Assembly (NCBI RefSeq): GCF_039994875.1
Contig: NZ_CP121196.1
Coordinates: 2,480,001 to 2,544,000, forward strand
Source of the DNA: Telmatobacter sp. DSM 110680
GTDB taxonomy: Bacteria; Acidobacteriota; Terriglobia; Terriglobales; Acidobacteriaceae
DNA: 64,000 nucleotides
Direction of reading: 5' to 3'
The stretch's first letter is position 1; the number at the start of each line of letters is the position of its first letter. Shown here in pieces: positions 53,675 to 62,000 of this stretch. The position numbers and the translations under genes are program-made. The notes under the pieces are model-generated. The model saw only the letters and a list, made by a program, of their open reading frames with translations, ran no database searches and had not been told where the DNA came from.

Positions 53675-54418
53675 CTAGAAGCCACCATCGCGGCTCATCA
53701 GCGCTGCCTCGGCCCGCATCAGATCTTCTTCTGTATCCACGCCGATTGTGTCCGCCGGAGCACCCGCTACGTAGATATCGATTCCTGCTTCCAGCAGACG
53801 CAACTGCTCCAGCTTCTCCACCGACTCGAGCCACCCTGGCGGCAGCTCGCCGAATCGTTCCAACGCCGATTTGCGATAAGCGTAAATTCCCAGATGTTTC
53901 CTGTACCCCGCAAACCCGCTCTCATCTCGATCATGCGGAATCGTCGCTCGTGAAAAGTAAAGCGCCTTTCCATCCAGCGCGGTCACGACTTTGACCGCAT
54001 TTGGATTTCTAATGTCGACGGCCGGACACCGTACTGCCAGCGTCGCCACCTGCACCTCTGGGCGGTTGAACAGCTCAATCAGCGGTGGAAAAAACTCGGG
54101 CGTCAAGGTCGGCTCGTCACCCTGGGTATTCACGTAAATATCCGCATCGATCTGACGTGCCACCTCGCGCACTCGGTCAGATCCGCTGGTGCAGTTGGGT
54201 GAAGTCATAGCTACGGGAACCCCGCGGGCGCGACACACCTCTGCGACCTCATCGGAATCGGTAGCCACGACGACCGGGTCCATCAAACCGCTCCCCGCGA
54301 CCGCGCGCCAAACCCACTCCACCATCGGCCGCCCGGCAATTTCACGCAGAACCTTGCGGGGCAGGCGAGTGGAGCCGAGCCGCGCTGGGATCACCCCCGC
54401 AATCCGTAACTTACTCAT
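53675..54418 (-). CDS. kdsB: 3-deoxy-manno-octulosonate cytidylyltransferase
   Basis: A 247-residue CMP-Kdo synthetase that activates Kdo for lipopolysaccharide inner core, so the organism should have an LPS outer membrane. GVIPARLGSTRLPRKVLREIAGRPMVEWV, VVVATDSDEVAEV, TSPNCTSGSDRVREVA, YVNTQGDEPTLTPE and ALYFSRATIPHDRDESG are all standard, as is HLGIYAYRKSALE. The gene stands alone between ada and the tRNA gene. Confidence 0.95.
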   Translation of the reverse strand: MSKLRIAGVIPARLGSTRLPRKVLREIAGRPMVEWVWRAVAGSGLMDPVVVATDSDEVAEVCRARGVPVAMTSPNCTSGSDRVREVARQIDADIYVNTQGDEPTLTPEFFPPLIELFNRPEVQVATLAVRCPAVDIRNPNAVKVVTALDGKALYFSRATIPHDRDESGFAGYRKHLGIYAYRKSALERFGELPPGWLESVEKLEQLRLLEAGIDIYVAGAPADTIGVDTEEDLMRAEAALMSRDGGF

Positions 54419-54562
54419 GCACGCGAGTCTACAAGAATGAGCGACACTGCGGTTACCGGTGGCCTTAAATTCTGAGAGGATTTGTGCCGCTATGGTTTGA
54501 CCTTAAATTCAACCGCCCGTATCATCTAGAGTGGAGCAGCCAATCGGCTGCGTGTCCCTCCC

Positions 54563-54639
54563 GGCGGGGTAGCTCAGATGGTTAGAGCGACGGATTCATA
54601 ACCCGTAGGTCGGCAGTTCGATCCTGCCTCCCGCCACCA
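54563..54639 (+). tRNA. tRNA-Met (CAT anticodon)
   Basis: A cloverleaf of 77 bases with CCA encoded: acceptor GGCGGGG/TCCCGCC, D stem GCTC/GAGC, anticodon loop TTCATAA with CAT, T arm GGCAG-TTCGATC-CTGCC. The anticodon stem ACGGA/CCCGT has an A-C mismatch at its last pair (positions 31 and 39). Elongator Met fits best, since the acceptor begins with a paired G-C (not the C-A of an initiator); an Ile2 (lysidine) tRNA cannot be excluded. Confidence 0.93.
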
Positions 54640-54928
54640 GAAACTCAGACTTCGCGACGCCATCCCTTCTCTTCTCGATGCTTCCGATTTCAGTCTCTTG
54701 CTGTGCAGATGCTGGACCGCAATCTGGAGTGCGCAAGCGGTATGGTCGTTTAAGTCGTGGCCTTAGTAGAGAATGAGAGAGAAATTCTCAGCGACTGAGC
54801 AACCTCGGGAATACCGATCTAGTCCAAGAGAGATCAGTACAAAAGATCGTCGGACCCGCTCGCCAACCCCTCCCATCATTCGTTTTCGGCCCCCAAGGGT
54901 GGCACCTGCTCCGGCCCTGGGGGAATCT

Positions 54929-57505
54929 ATGCCTCTCCGGCCTTACCTCGCCAAAAACTTGAACAGCTATCTCCGCATCCTGCGTCTGTCGGCTGCAGGC
55001 CTGGTCGCCTTGATGTTCGCATTGAGCAGCCACGCGACAACTGCCAACCAATTCTTCCAATTGAACGTTCACTCGACAGGCGGCACGCCGGTAAAAATCG
55101 TCACAGCCGATTTCAATCATGACGGCAAAGCCGATATCGTCGCCCTGAACAGCAATAACGTACTCAGCATCCTTCTCGGCACGGGAAGCAGTTCATTTGC
55201 AGTCTCGAAAACCATCGCGACTCTCCCGGCAAATACCGCAAGCCTCGCGGCCCGGTTGGTGGCCGGGGATTTCAATGGTGACGGCCACCAGGATGTAGCG
55301 TTGATGGCGAGTCCAGGAAATCTCGTCAAAGTTTTTCTTGGCCACGGCGATGGTACGTTTGCAGCTCCGGTGACGATCGCAGATGGCTTGCCGTCAGCGG
55401 GCGACATGCTGACTGGTGATTTCAACGGAGACGACAAGGCAGACCTTGTCGTGGCCAACGGTACGTCGATTTCAGTTCTGCTGGGAAAGTCCGGCGGAAC
55501 ATTCCAGACGCCGATTGTGACGAAGACCGGTCTCTCCTCGCCCACTTCTCTGGTTCTGGCGGTTGGCGACGTTAATCGCGACTCGCACCTGGACATTGCC
55601 GCCAACGATACCAACGGTGAAACCCAGGTTCTGCTGGGCACAGGCACTGGCCACTTTACCCTGAAGTCCGCCTTTTCATTTAACCCGCCTCCGGAAAACC
55701 TGCCGACAACCATCGCGATCGCCGATTTCACCGGAGATGGCAAACCGGATATCGCTGTCGGCTTCCCCACCGATTATCCGATCTGGTACATCGGGCAGGC
55801 GTGTATTATCCCCGGCTACGGAGATGGCACATTCAATCAAAATACCGTGACCTGTGCCAGAACGCCGTACACGTTCGGAGAGATGCATGTGGGAAACCTG
55901 AATGGCAAACAGGATCTCGTGTTCTCCTCTGACCCCATGATGGTCCAGTTCAACAATGGCTCAGGTGTCATGACGTCCAGCAGTTACGGGGTCGGCGGCG
56001 GGCCCATGGTTGTGGGCGACTTTAGCGGAGACGGCCGACAGGATATCGCCGTCGGCGCTGTGGGAGGCGTGCAGGTGGTAGTCAATTCCGCGCCTGGGGT
56101 TCTTCGCGCGCCTCTTGCAATGTATGACGTAGCAGGAGGCACGTTTACTGAGTCCATGATCATGAACACCACCGATTTCAACGGCGACGGCTATGCAGAC
56201 CTGGCAGTAATTGATTTTTTTGATGAGCACGGTTCCTACCTGTCCTCGGGTGATGTGTTGCTTGGCGGATCAAAGAATTTGCTAACCAGGGGCGGCAACT
56301 TTGGTTTTGGGATCAGTCCCGACTATTCTTACAGTGCGGCAACACCGGCTATCGGCGATTTTAATCACGATGGCAAGCTGGATATCGCGATCGCTACGTT
56401 CAACTTCACGCAGGGCGGCAATAGCGGCTCCGGTTTGCAGGTCTCCTTTGGAGATGGCAAGGGCAACTTCCCCACGTCAGGCCCGCTACTGGATACGAAT
56501 TCGAATTACATAGCGGCGGGCGACTACAACGGCGACGGAAAAGCCGATCTCGCATCTCTCGATGGCTCGACTTTCGAGATCCTGATCGGCAAGGGTGATG
56601 GAACCTTTGCATCTCCCGTTACCTATGCAGTCGGCCTGAACCCGGTTTTCGTGCTCCAGGCCGATCTGAATGGAGACGGGAAGAAAGACATCATCGTCGT
56701 CAACCAGGGCGGCAACGACGTGAGCGTACTGCTGGGTAAAGGAGACGGAACCTTCCTGCCGCAAAAAACCTACGCTGCAGGGACTGCTCCTGTGGCCGTT
56801 GTGACCGGCGATTTCAACCGCGATGGAAAAATCGACATGGCTGTTGCCAGCAGTGCCGGAATTTCGGTGCTTCTAGGCAATGGCAACGGTACATTCCAAG
56901 CGGAGAAGACTTACTCGGCGGGCGGCGCGGTCACGGGGATTGCCGAGTCAGCGCTGCACCAGGACGGGCTTGTGGACCTCATCGGCATCGTCCCAGCTTC
57001 GCAACGCTTCGTTGTGCTGCCGGGCACGGGTAGCGGTACCTTTGGCTCTGCGGTTGTTTTCCCGCTCGATCGCGCACCAACGCAGATGGTGGCCGGCGAC
57101 TTTAACCATGATGGGGCGACTGACCTCGCGTTCTTAGGCAACGCCTCCGACCGCGCCGACACCACTGGCAATGGCTTCAATAACGTCGGCAGCCTCGTCA
57201 TTTTCTACAACCAGGGCGGAGATCACCTGACGCTTACCAGCAACCTGAGTAAGCCCACGGCAACCCAGTCTGTCACCTTCACGGCCCACGTGATACCGAG
57301 CATCGGTGAGATCGGCACGCCCAGCGGCGTGGTCACCTTCAAAAACGGTTCCGCAACACTGGGCACCGTGTCGATGTCGGGAGGCGCGGCCAGCATTACT
57401 ACAAAACTCACCGCCGGGACGCATCAGATCGTAGCCAGCTACGGCGGGAATTCGAGTTTCAATCCCAATCACTCGGTGACGCTCACGATTGTGGTCACAC
57501 CTTAG
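54929..57505 (+). CDS. Secreted FG-GAP/VCBS repeat protein with Ig-like domain
   Basis: An 858-residue secreted protein. After a signal-like segment (LRLSAAGLVALMFALSSHAT) come about twelve repeats carrying calcium-loop motifs of the type DFNGDGKADLVV, for example DFNHDGKADI, DFNGDGHQDV, DFTGDGKPDI, DLNGDGKKDI and DFNHDGATDL, which would fold into FG-GAP beta-propeller blades. The last ~95 residues (TATQSVTFTAHV, GTPSGVVTFKNGSATLGTV, IVASYGGNSSFNPN) are a Big_3-type Ig-like domain. The likely role is adhesion or binding at the cell surface. ATG 54929 has GGGGGA just before it; an open frame from 54773 reads poorly. Confidence 0.88.
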   Translation: MPLRPYLAKNLNSYLRILRLSAAGLVALMFALSSHATTANQFFQLNVHSTGGTPVKIVTADFNHDGKADIVALNSNNVLSILLGTGSSSFAVSKTIATLPANTASLAARLVAGDFNGDGHQDVALMASPGNLVKVFLGHGDGTFAAPVTIADGLPSAGDMLTGDFNGDDKADLVVANGTSISVLLGKSGGTFQTPIVTKTGLSSPTSLVLAVGDVNRDSHLDIAANDTNGETQVLLGTGTGHFTLKSAFSFNPPPENLPTTIAIADFTGDGKPDIAVGFPTDYPIWYIGQACIIPGYGDGTFNQNTVTCARTPYTFGEMHVGNLNGKQDLVFSSDPMMVQFNNGSGVMTSSSYGVGGGPMVVGDFSGDGRQDIAVGAVGGVQVVVNSAPGVLRAPLAMYDVAGGTFTESMIMNTTDFNGDGYADLAVIDFFDEHGSYLSSGDVLLGGSKNLLTRGGNFGFGISPDYSYSAATPAIGDFNHDGKLDIAIATFNFTQGGNSGSGLQVSFGDGKGNFPTSGPLLDTNSNYIAAGDYNGDGKADLASLDGSTFEILIGKGDGTFASPVTYAVGLNPVFVLQADLNGDGKKDIIVVNQGGNDVSVLLGKGDGTFLPQKTYAAGTAPVAVVTGDFNRDGKIDMAVASSAGISVLLGNGNGTFQAEKTYSAGGAVTGIAESALHQDGLVDLIGIVPASQRFVVLPGTGSGTFGSAVVFPLDRAPTQMVAGDFNHDGATDLAFLGNASDRADTTGNGFNNVGSLVIFYNQGGDHLTLTSNLSKPTATQSVTFTAHVIPSIGEIGTPSGVVTFKNGSATLGTVSMSGGAASITTKLTAGTHQIVASYGGNSSFNPNHSVTLTIVVTP

Positions 57506-57763
57506 AAATTGTGTGGGTACTATCCTGTTGTAAGTAGTTGTAGATGCACACCATTGGACCTTCTCCAATCCCAGTTCGGCCGGGTCGTTCAAGCCTCGGC
57601 CGAAGAGCCAAAAATCCTCTGAGTCCTATTCGACGAATAATCCGGCGGAGCAAACCGCGGTACCGGCGGCCATCACCGACTCAGTGTCTTTTACCTTCAC
57701 CCTTGCGCTATCATTGCGTCTAAAGATTTAGCGGCCTGCTTCCCCTTCAGAGGCCTCTACCGG

Positions 57764-58975
57764 ATGGTGTGTGTGTCCCGATTCTTTCAAAGACTGACCT
57801 TCGTTTTAGCTGCAACGATCTTCGCCGCTCTTGGGCTCGGCTTCGCGCTGGGAGAGTTCGGGATGTTCGGCGTCCACGCTGGGGGCGAGCAGGACGGCGC
57901 CTATCGCCAGATGCACGTCTATGCCGAGGTCCTGAAAAGAATCCAGAGCGACTACGTCACCGATCCGAACATTAACCAAGTCACCAATGGCGCCCTGCAT
58001 GGCCTGCTTGAATCCCTTGATGCCGACTCCAGCTTCCTCACCGCCACCGAATACAAGATTTACAAGGATCGGCCTACGACCGGCGTGGCCCAGATCGGCG
58101 TTACTGTCTCAAAACGTTATGGCTACGCCACCATCGTGAGCGTGATTCCCGGCTCGCCAGCCGATCGTGAGCACCTTGCCGACGGCGACGTCATCGAGTC
58201 CATCGGCGACTCGTCCACCCGCGAACTCTCGTTGGCTGTCATTCGCCTTTTGCTCGAAGGCAAATCCGGTAGCACCATTACTCTGTCCGTCGTTCGCCCC
58301 CGCAAACCAGATCCGGATAAGCTCACGCTTACGCGAACTGTCACTACCGCTCCGGCCCTCAGTGAGCAGCAGTACGAGAACTCCAGCATTCTTTATCTCA
58401 AGCCCGGCGCTTTAACCATGGCCCGGGTCGATGATCTTGCCGCAAAAATCAAGGCTGCCGGCAAATCCCGCAAAATTCTGCTGGATCTTCGCGACGACTC
58501 CGAAGGCGACCCCGAGCAGGGAATTCGGCTTGCCAACTTCTTCATTAACCAGGGCACGCTCGCCTCCCTTGAAGGGCAGAAGTATCCGAAACAGACATTT
58601 TCCGCTGACTCCTCGAAATTCCTCACGAGTGCACCTGTCGCCGTCCTCATCAACCGTGGCACCTACGGAGCGGCTGAACTTGCCGCGGATGCGATTGAGG
58701 GAGCCAAGCGCGGAGACGTCGTGGGCGAGCGCACCTTTGGGGAAGGCTCCGTGCAAAAGACCATCGAACTTCCCGACGGCTCAGCCCTTCTGCTCACGGT
58801 GGCCAAGTTCCAGGGTCCCGACGGCAAAAAGATTCAAGATGAGGCGGTTGCGCCCACTGTCCTGGTCGGACAGAACGCCGACGACGAAGTTGATGCAGAT
58901 GAGAATCCTCAGCCCAGCAAGAGCGACGAGCCACTGAACAAGGCGCTCGCCCTTCTCAAGGCCAAAACCAGCTAA
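57764..58975 (+). CDS. S41-family (CtpA-like) PDZ protein lacking the catalytic Ser and Lys
   Basis: A 403-residue exported protein with the layout of C-terminal processing peptidases. It has a signal or anchor (~7-33), a helical region (EVLKRIQSDYVTDPNINQVTNGALHGLLESLDADSSFLT), a PDZ domain (~95-185, GVTVSKRYGYATIVSVIPGSPADREHLADGDVIESI) and the S41 core. Where active enzymes have SASAS*E and TFGK*G, this one reads TYGAAE (Gly302) and TFGEG (Glu327); the spacing of 25 residues equals Ser430-Lys455 of E. coli Tsp. It is thus probably a pseudoprotease. A class A PBP gene follows after 133 bases, suggesting an adaptor role in wall synthesis. Confidence 0.86.
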   Translation: MVCVSRFFQRLTFVLAATIFAALGLGFALGEFGMFGVHAGGEQDGAYRQMHVYAEVLKRIQSDYVTDPNINQVTNGALHGLLESLDADSSFLTATEYKIYKDRPTTGVAQIGVTVSKRYGYATIVSVIPGSPADREHLADGDVIESIGDSSTRELSLAVIRLLLEGKSGSTITLSVVRPRKPDPDKLTLTRTVTTAPALSEQQYENSSILYLKPGALTMARVDDLAAKIKAAGKSRKILLDLRDDSEGDPEQGIRLANFFINQGTLASLEGQKYPKQTFSADSSKFLTSAPVAVLINRGTYGAAELAADAIEGAKRGDVVGERTFGEGSVQKTIELPDGSALLLTVAKFQGPDGKKIQDEAVAPTVLVGQNADDEVDADENPQPSKSDEPLNKALALLKAKTS

Positions 58976-59108
58976 ATCGGGAAACTCATTTCCACTCTTG
59001 TCCGGCGTGGTTCAAGCATTTAGAGCCATGCCGACACGACATCTCCATGCGTGCTAGCCTTGAACTACGGCATCCCCGTTTTGGCTCTGCGCAGCTGATC
59101 TGAGAGGA

Positions 59109-61481
59109 TTGCCGACGAGGCTTCGGTTGGCTGCCCCTCCTGCACACTCGGTTCCTTCGAGCGGCCTTGGCCGCACCCATCGCCTGCGCCCCGAGCCTGT
59201 TCCGCCTCCCCTGTTTCGCCGCCGCAAAGTTGCCGGCAAAGTGGCGTTTCTGATTCTGCTGCTGCTTGCGGTTACCACCGGGTCGCTCGCCGGGCTCATG
59301 CTCGTCTTCTCGGTCAATCTTCCTCAGATCAACGACCTCGAACGCTACCGCCCTTCCACGATGACCGACCTCTACGACACCAAAGGTCGCATCATAGGTT
59401 CCTTCGCTCTCGAAAAACGCATCGTCATTAATTACGAGGACTTCGCGCCCGTCCTGCGCCAGGCCGTGGTCTCCATCGAAGACAAGAACTTCGATTCCCA
59501 CTGGGGCATCAACGTCTTCCGCATCGCCGGTGCGCTGTGGCACGACATTCGTTCCCACGGTCGCGCACAGGGAGCTTCCACGCTCACGATGCAGTTGGCG
59601 CGCAATCTATTCCTCTCGGCGGATCGCACCGCCGCCCGCAAAGCGCAGGAAGCCTATCTCGCCATTCAGATTGAGCGCGCCTTCACCAAGGAACAGATCT
59701 TTACCCTCTACGGCAACCAGATCTACCTCGGCAGCGGTATGTATGGCTTTGAGGCCGCGTCGCAGTTTTACTTCAGTAAGCACGCGAAAGACCTCAATCT
59801 GACTGAAGCCGCGTTGCTCGCCGGCTTGCCCAAAGGGCCTGTAGCTTACTCGCCGCTCATCAATCCTGAAAAAGCTTTGCGCCGCCGCAACCTCGTCCTC
59901 AGCGAAATGGAGTCCGACGGTGTAATCACCCATCAGCAGGCTGAGCAGGGACGCCGCGCGCCTCTGGGCCTGAAAATCAACCAGCCCGAGATGTCTGTTG
60001 CGCCCTGGTTTCAGGAAGAAGTGCGCCGAGAACTGGAAAAGAAGTTCGGCGCGGAGCAGGTGCATGAAGCGGGCCTCCGCGTTGACACCACCCTCGATCT
60101 CGATTTGCAGAAGACCGCCAACAAAGCCCTCACTGATGGACTCGCCGCATACGAGCGTCGCCACGGATGGAAGGGCAAGATCGAGAATGTCCTCTCCAAC
60201 TCGACGCTGGAAGACTACCGACATCCTGACTGGGCCATGGCCACCCACGCAGGCGACTATGTCCACGCTCTTGTCACCCAGGCCCTGCCGCTTCAGATTC
60301 GCGCGCGCGTTGGCGCCAACGAGATCGTTCTCCTTCCTGAAGATTGGGCGTGGACCGGCCAGCGCTATGGCGACTCGCTCGTGAAACCCGGCGACGTCAT
60401 CTACGTCCATCTCGCCGCCACGGCCGAAGGCCCTGACCAACGCGCGACCCTCGAGCAGGACTCCGGCACGCAGGGCGCCGTCTTCGCCATGGACAACACT
60501 ACCGGCGACGTACTCGCCATGGTCGGCGGCCGCGACTATGCACTCTCTGAGTTCAACCGCTCCACCCAGGCTGAAAGACAAACCGGCTCCAGTTTCAAGC
60601 CCTACGTCTACACTACCGCGATTGAAGAGGGCGCGAAGCCGGACGACATTATCATTGACGCCCCTGTCACATTCGGCACCTACTCGCCCCACAATTACGA
60701 GAATGATTACAAGGGGGCGATGACGCTCATCAACGCCTTCGCCGAGTCGCGCAACATTCCTGCAGTCAAACTCGCCGCGCGCGTCGGCATCCACAAGGTT
60801 ATCGATATGGCGCATCGCTTCGGCGTCACGTCAGATATCCCTGCCTATCTTCCCATCGCGCTTGGCGCAGCGGAGATCACGCTGCAAGAACAGGTAACTT
60901 CCTATTCCGTTTTCCCTAACGACGGCATCCGCGTAAAGCCGCGGCTCATCCGCAAAGTCACCAACGCTGATGGCATCACCCTATGGGAGGACGCCCCCGC
61001 CGTCGACGAAATCATCAGCCAGCAAACCGCGCGCACCATGATGGCGCTCTTCCGCGCCGTCACATCCCACGGCACGGGCGCGCAAGTCGCCCAGATGAAT
61101 CACCCCTTGGGCGGCAAGACCGGTACGACCAGCGACTACACCGACGCTTGGTTTATGGGCTTTTCGCCATCCGTGACCTGCGGCGTCTGGGTCGGCTACG
61201 ACAGCCGCCAGTCCCTCGGCGAAAAAGAAACTGGTGCGAAAGCCGCGTTGCCCATCTGGATGGAGATCATGAAAACGGCCATCGCCGGCAAAGACGATGA
61301 GCAATTCCCCGGCGATGCGGAACAGCAGCCGATGCAAAAAGCCGCCATCGTCCAGCCCGCAAAGCCGAGTGGTTCAGGCACGCCATTGCGTCCAAACGTT
61401 TCTGTGCCTCAGCCCGAAATAACTGCGAAGCCTGTTGCAAAGTCACCCGAGCCTAGTGTGGCGAGCACTTCCATTCCGTAG
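59109..61481 (+). CDS. Class A penicillin-binding protein (PBP1-type)
   Basis: A 790-residue bifunctional peptidoglycan synthase. A short basic N-terminus and a transmembrane helix (~44-70) are followed by the GT51 glycosyltransferase domain (SIEDKNFDSHWGI with the catalytic Glu; GASTLTMQLARNLFLS; LLAGLPKGPVAYSP) and the transpeptidase domain with SxxK in TGSSFKPYVY, SxN in AESRNIPAV and KTG in GGKTGTTSDYTDAWF. A Pro/Lys-rich tail ends it. The start is uncertain: TTG 59109 has a purine-rich run immediately before it, and TTG 59127 has GAGG at better spacing. Confidence 0.94.
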   Translation: MPTRLRLAAPPAHSVPSSGLGRTHRLRPEPVPPPLFRRRKVAGKVAFLILLLLAVTTGSLAGLMLVFSVNLPQINDLERYRPSTMTDLYDTKGRIIGSFALEKRIVINYEDFAPVLRQAVVSIEDKNFDSHWGINVFRIAGALWHDIRSHGRAQGASTLTMQLARNLFLSADRTAARKAQEAYLAIQIERAFTKEQIFTLYGNQIYLGSGMYGFEAASQFYFSKHAKDLNLTEAALLAGLPKGPVAYSPLINPEKALRRRNLVLSEMESDGVITHQQAEQGRRAPLGLKINQPEMSVAPWFQEEVRRELEKKFGAEQVHEAGLRVDTTLDLDLQKTANKALTDGLAAYERRHGWKGKIENVLSNSTLEDYRHPDWAMATHAGDYVHALVTQALPLQIRARVGANEIVLLPEDWAWTGQRYGDSLVKPGDVIYVHLAATAEGPDQRATLEQDSGTQGAVFAMDNTTGDVLAMVGGRDYALSEFNRSTQAERQTGSSFKPYVYTTAIEEGAKPDDIIIDAPVTFGTYSPHNYENDYKGAMTLINAFAESRNIPAVKLAARVGIHKVIDMAHRFGVTSDIPAYLPIALGAAEITLQEQVTSYSVFPNDGIRVKPRLIRKVTNADGITLWEDAPAVDEIISQQTARTMMALFRAVTSHGTGAQVAQMNHPLGGKTGTTSDYTDAWFMGFSPSVTCGVWVGYDSRQSLGEKETGAKAALPIWMEIMKTAIAGKDDEQFPGDAEQQPMQKAAIVQPAKPSGSGTPLRPNVSVPQPEITAKPVAKSPEPSVASTSIP

Positions 61482-61628
61482 TAGCGTTCCTAGATCGATT
61501 TTCCTTTGAATTTAATAGGTGCCGAACCAATTTGATCGCGTCCTCGTATTTCTCATGGAGAGTCGCGCGATCTTGTCTCTGGACTCTCGGGTTGACATCC
61601 GACCCAAAGCCGCGCATACTCATGTCGT

Positions 61629-62000
61629 ATGCCGACCCAAGAGAATAACGACGAACGCATTGCCCTCCTCCAAGGCACTCTCGACATTCTGATCCTCAAA
61701 ACCCTCATCCTTGGCCCGTGCCACGGCCAGGGTGTAGCGCGTTCCATTCAGCGCCAGTCGGAGGAAGTCCTGTTCGTCGATCATGGATCGCTGTATCTCG
61801 CTCTTCAGAGACTCGAAGACAAGAAGCTCATCCAGGCCAAGTGGGGCACTAGCGAAAACAATCGCAAAGCCCGCTTCTATTCGCTCACCGCCAAGGGTCG
61901 GGCCGAACTACTCGAAAAAACTTCGCAGTGGAAGCGCCTTACCCGCGCCATGGACCTCATTCTTGACCCCGCAGCCGATCTACAAGGCGAGGAGGCCTAG
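61629..62000 (+). CDS. PadR-family transcriptional regulator
   Basis: A 123-residue PadR-type winged-helix regulator ([60 protein letters not shown]). It is the usual partner of ADOP-type permeases in Acidobacteria, and the permease ATG follows its stop directly with GGAGG inside its own end (61991-61995), so the two are translationally coupled and it presumably controls the permease. The inducer is unknown. Confidence 0.93.
   Translation: MPTQENNDERIALLQGTLDILILKTLILGPCHGQGVARSIQRQSEEVLFVDHGSLYLALQRLEDKKLIQAKWGTSENNRKARFYSLTAKGRAELLEKTSQWKRLTRAMDLILDPAADLQGEEA

Noticed and set aside
54563..54639. tRNA gene as an integration site of a mobile element
   Set aside because: No integrase and no repeated 3' tRNA end was noticed downstream, and flanking genes look native.
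54929..57505. Tandem DNA repeats in the FG-GAP gene
   Set aside because: The recurring GATTTCAA-GGxGA pattern reflects protein-level calcium-loop repeats, not a separate DNA repeat or CRISPR array.
59607..60815. A 402-codon open frame on the minus strand opposite the class A PBP
   Set aside because: The plus-strand frame has complete GT51 and transpeptidase motifs; the reverse frame is a compositional shadow.
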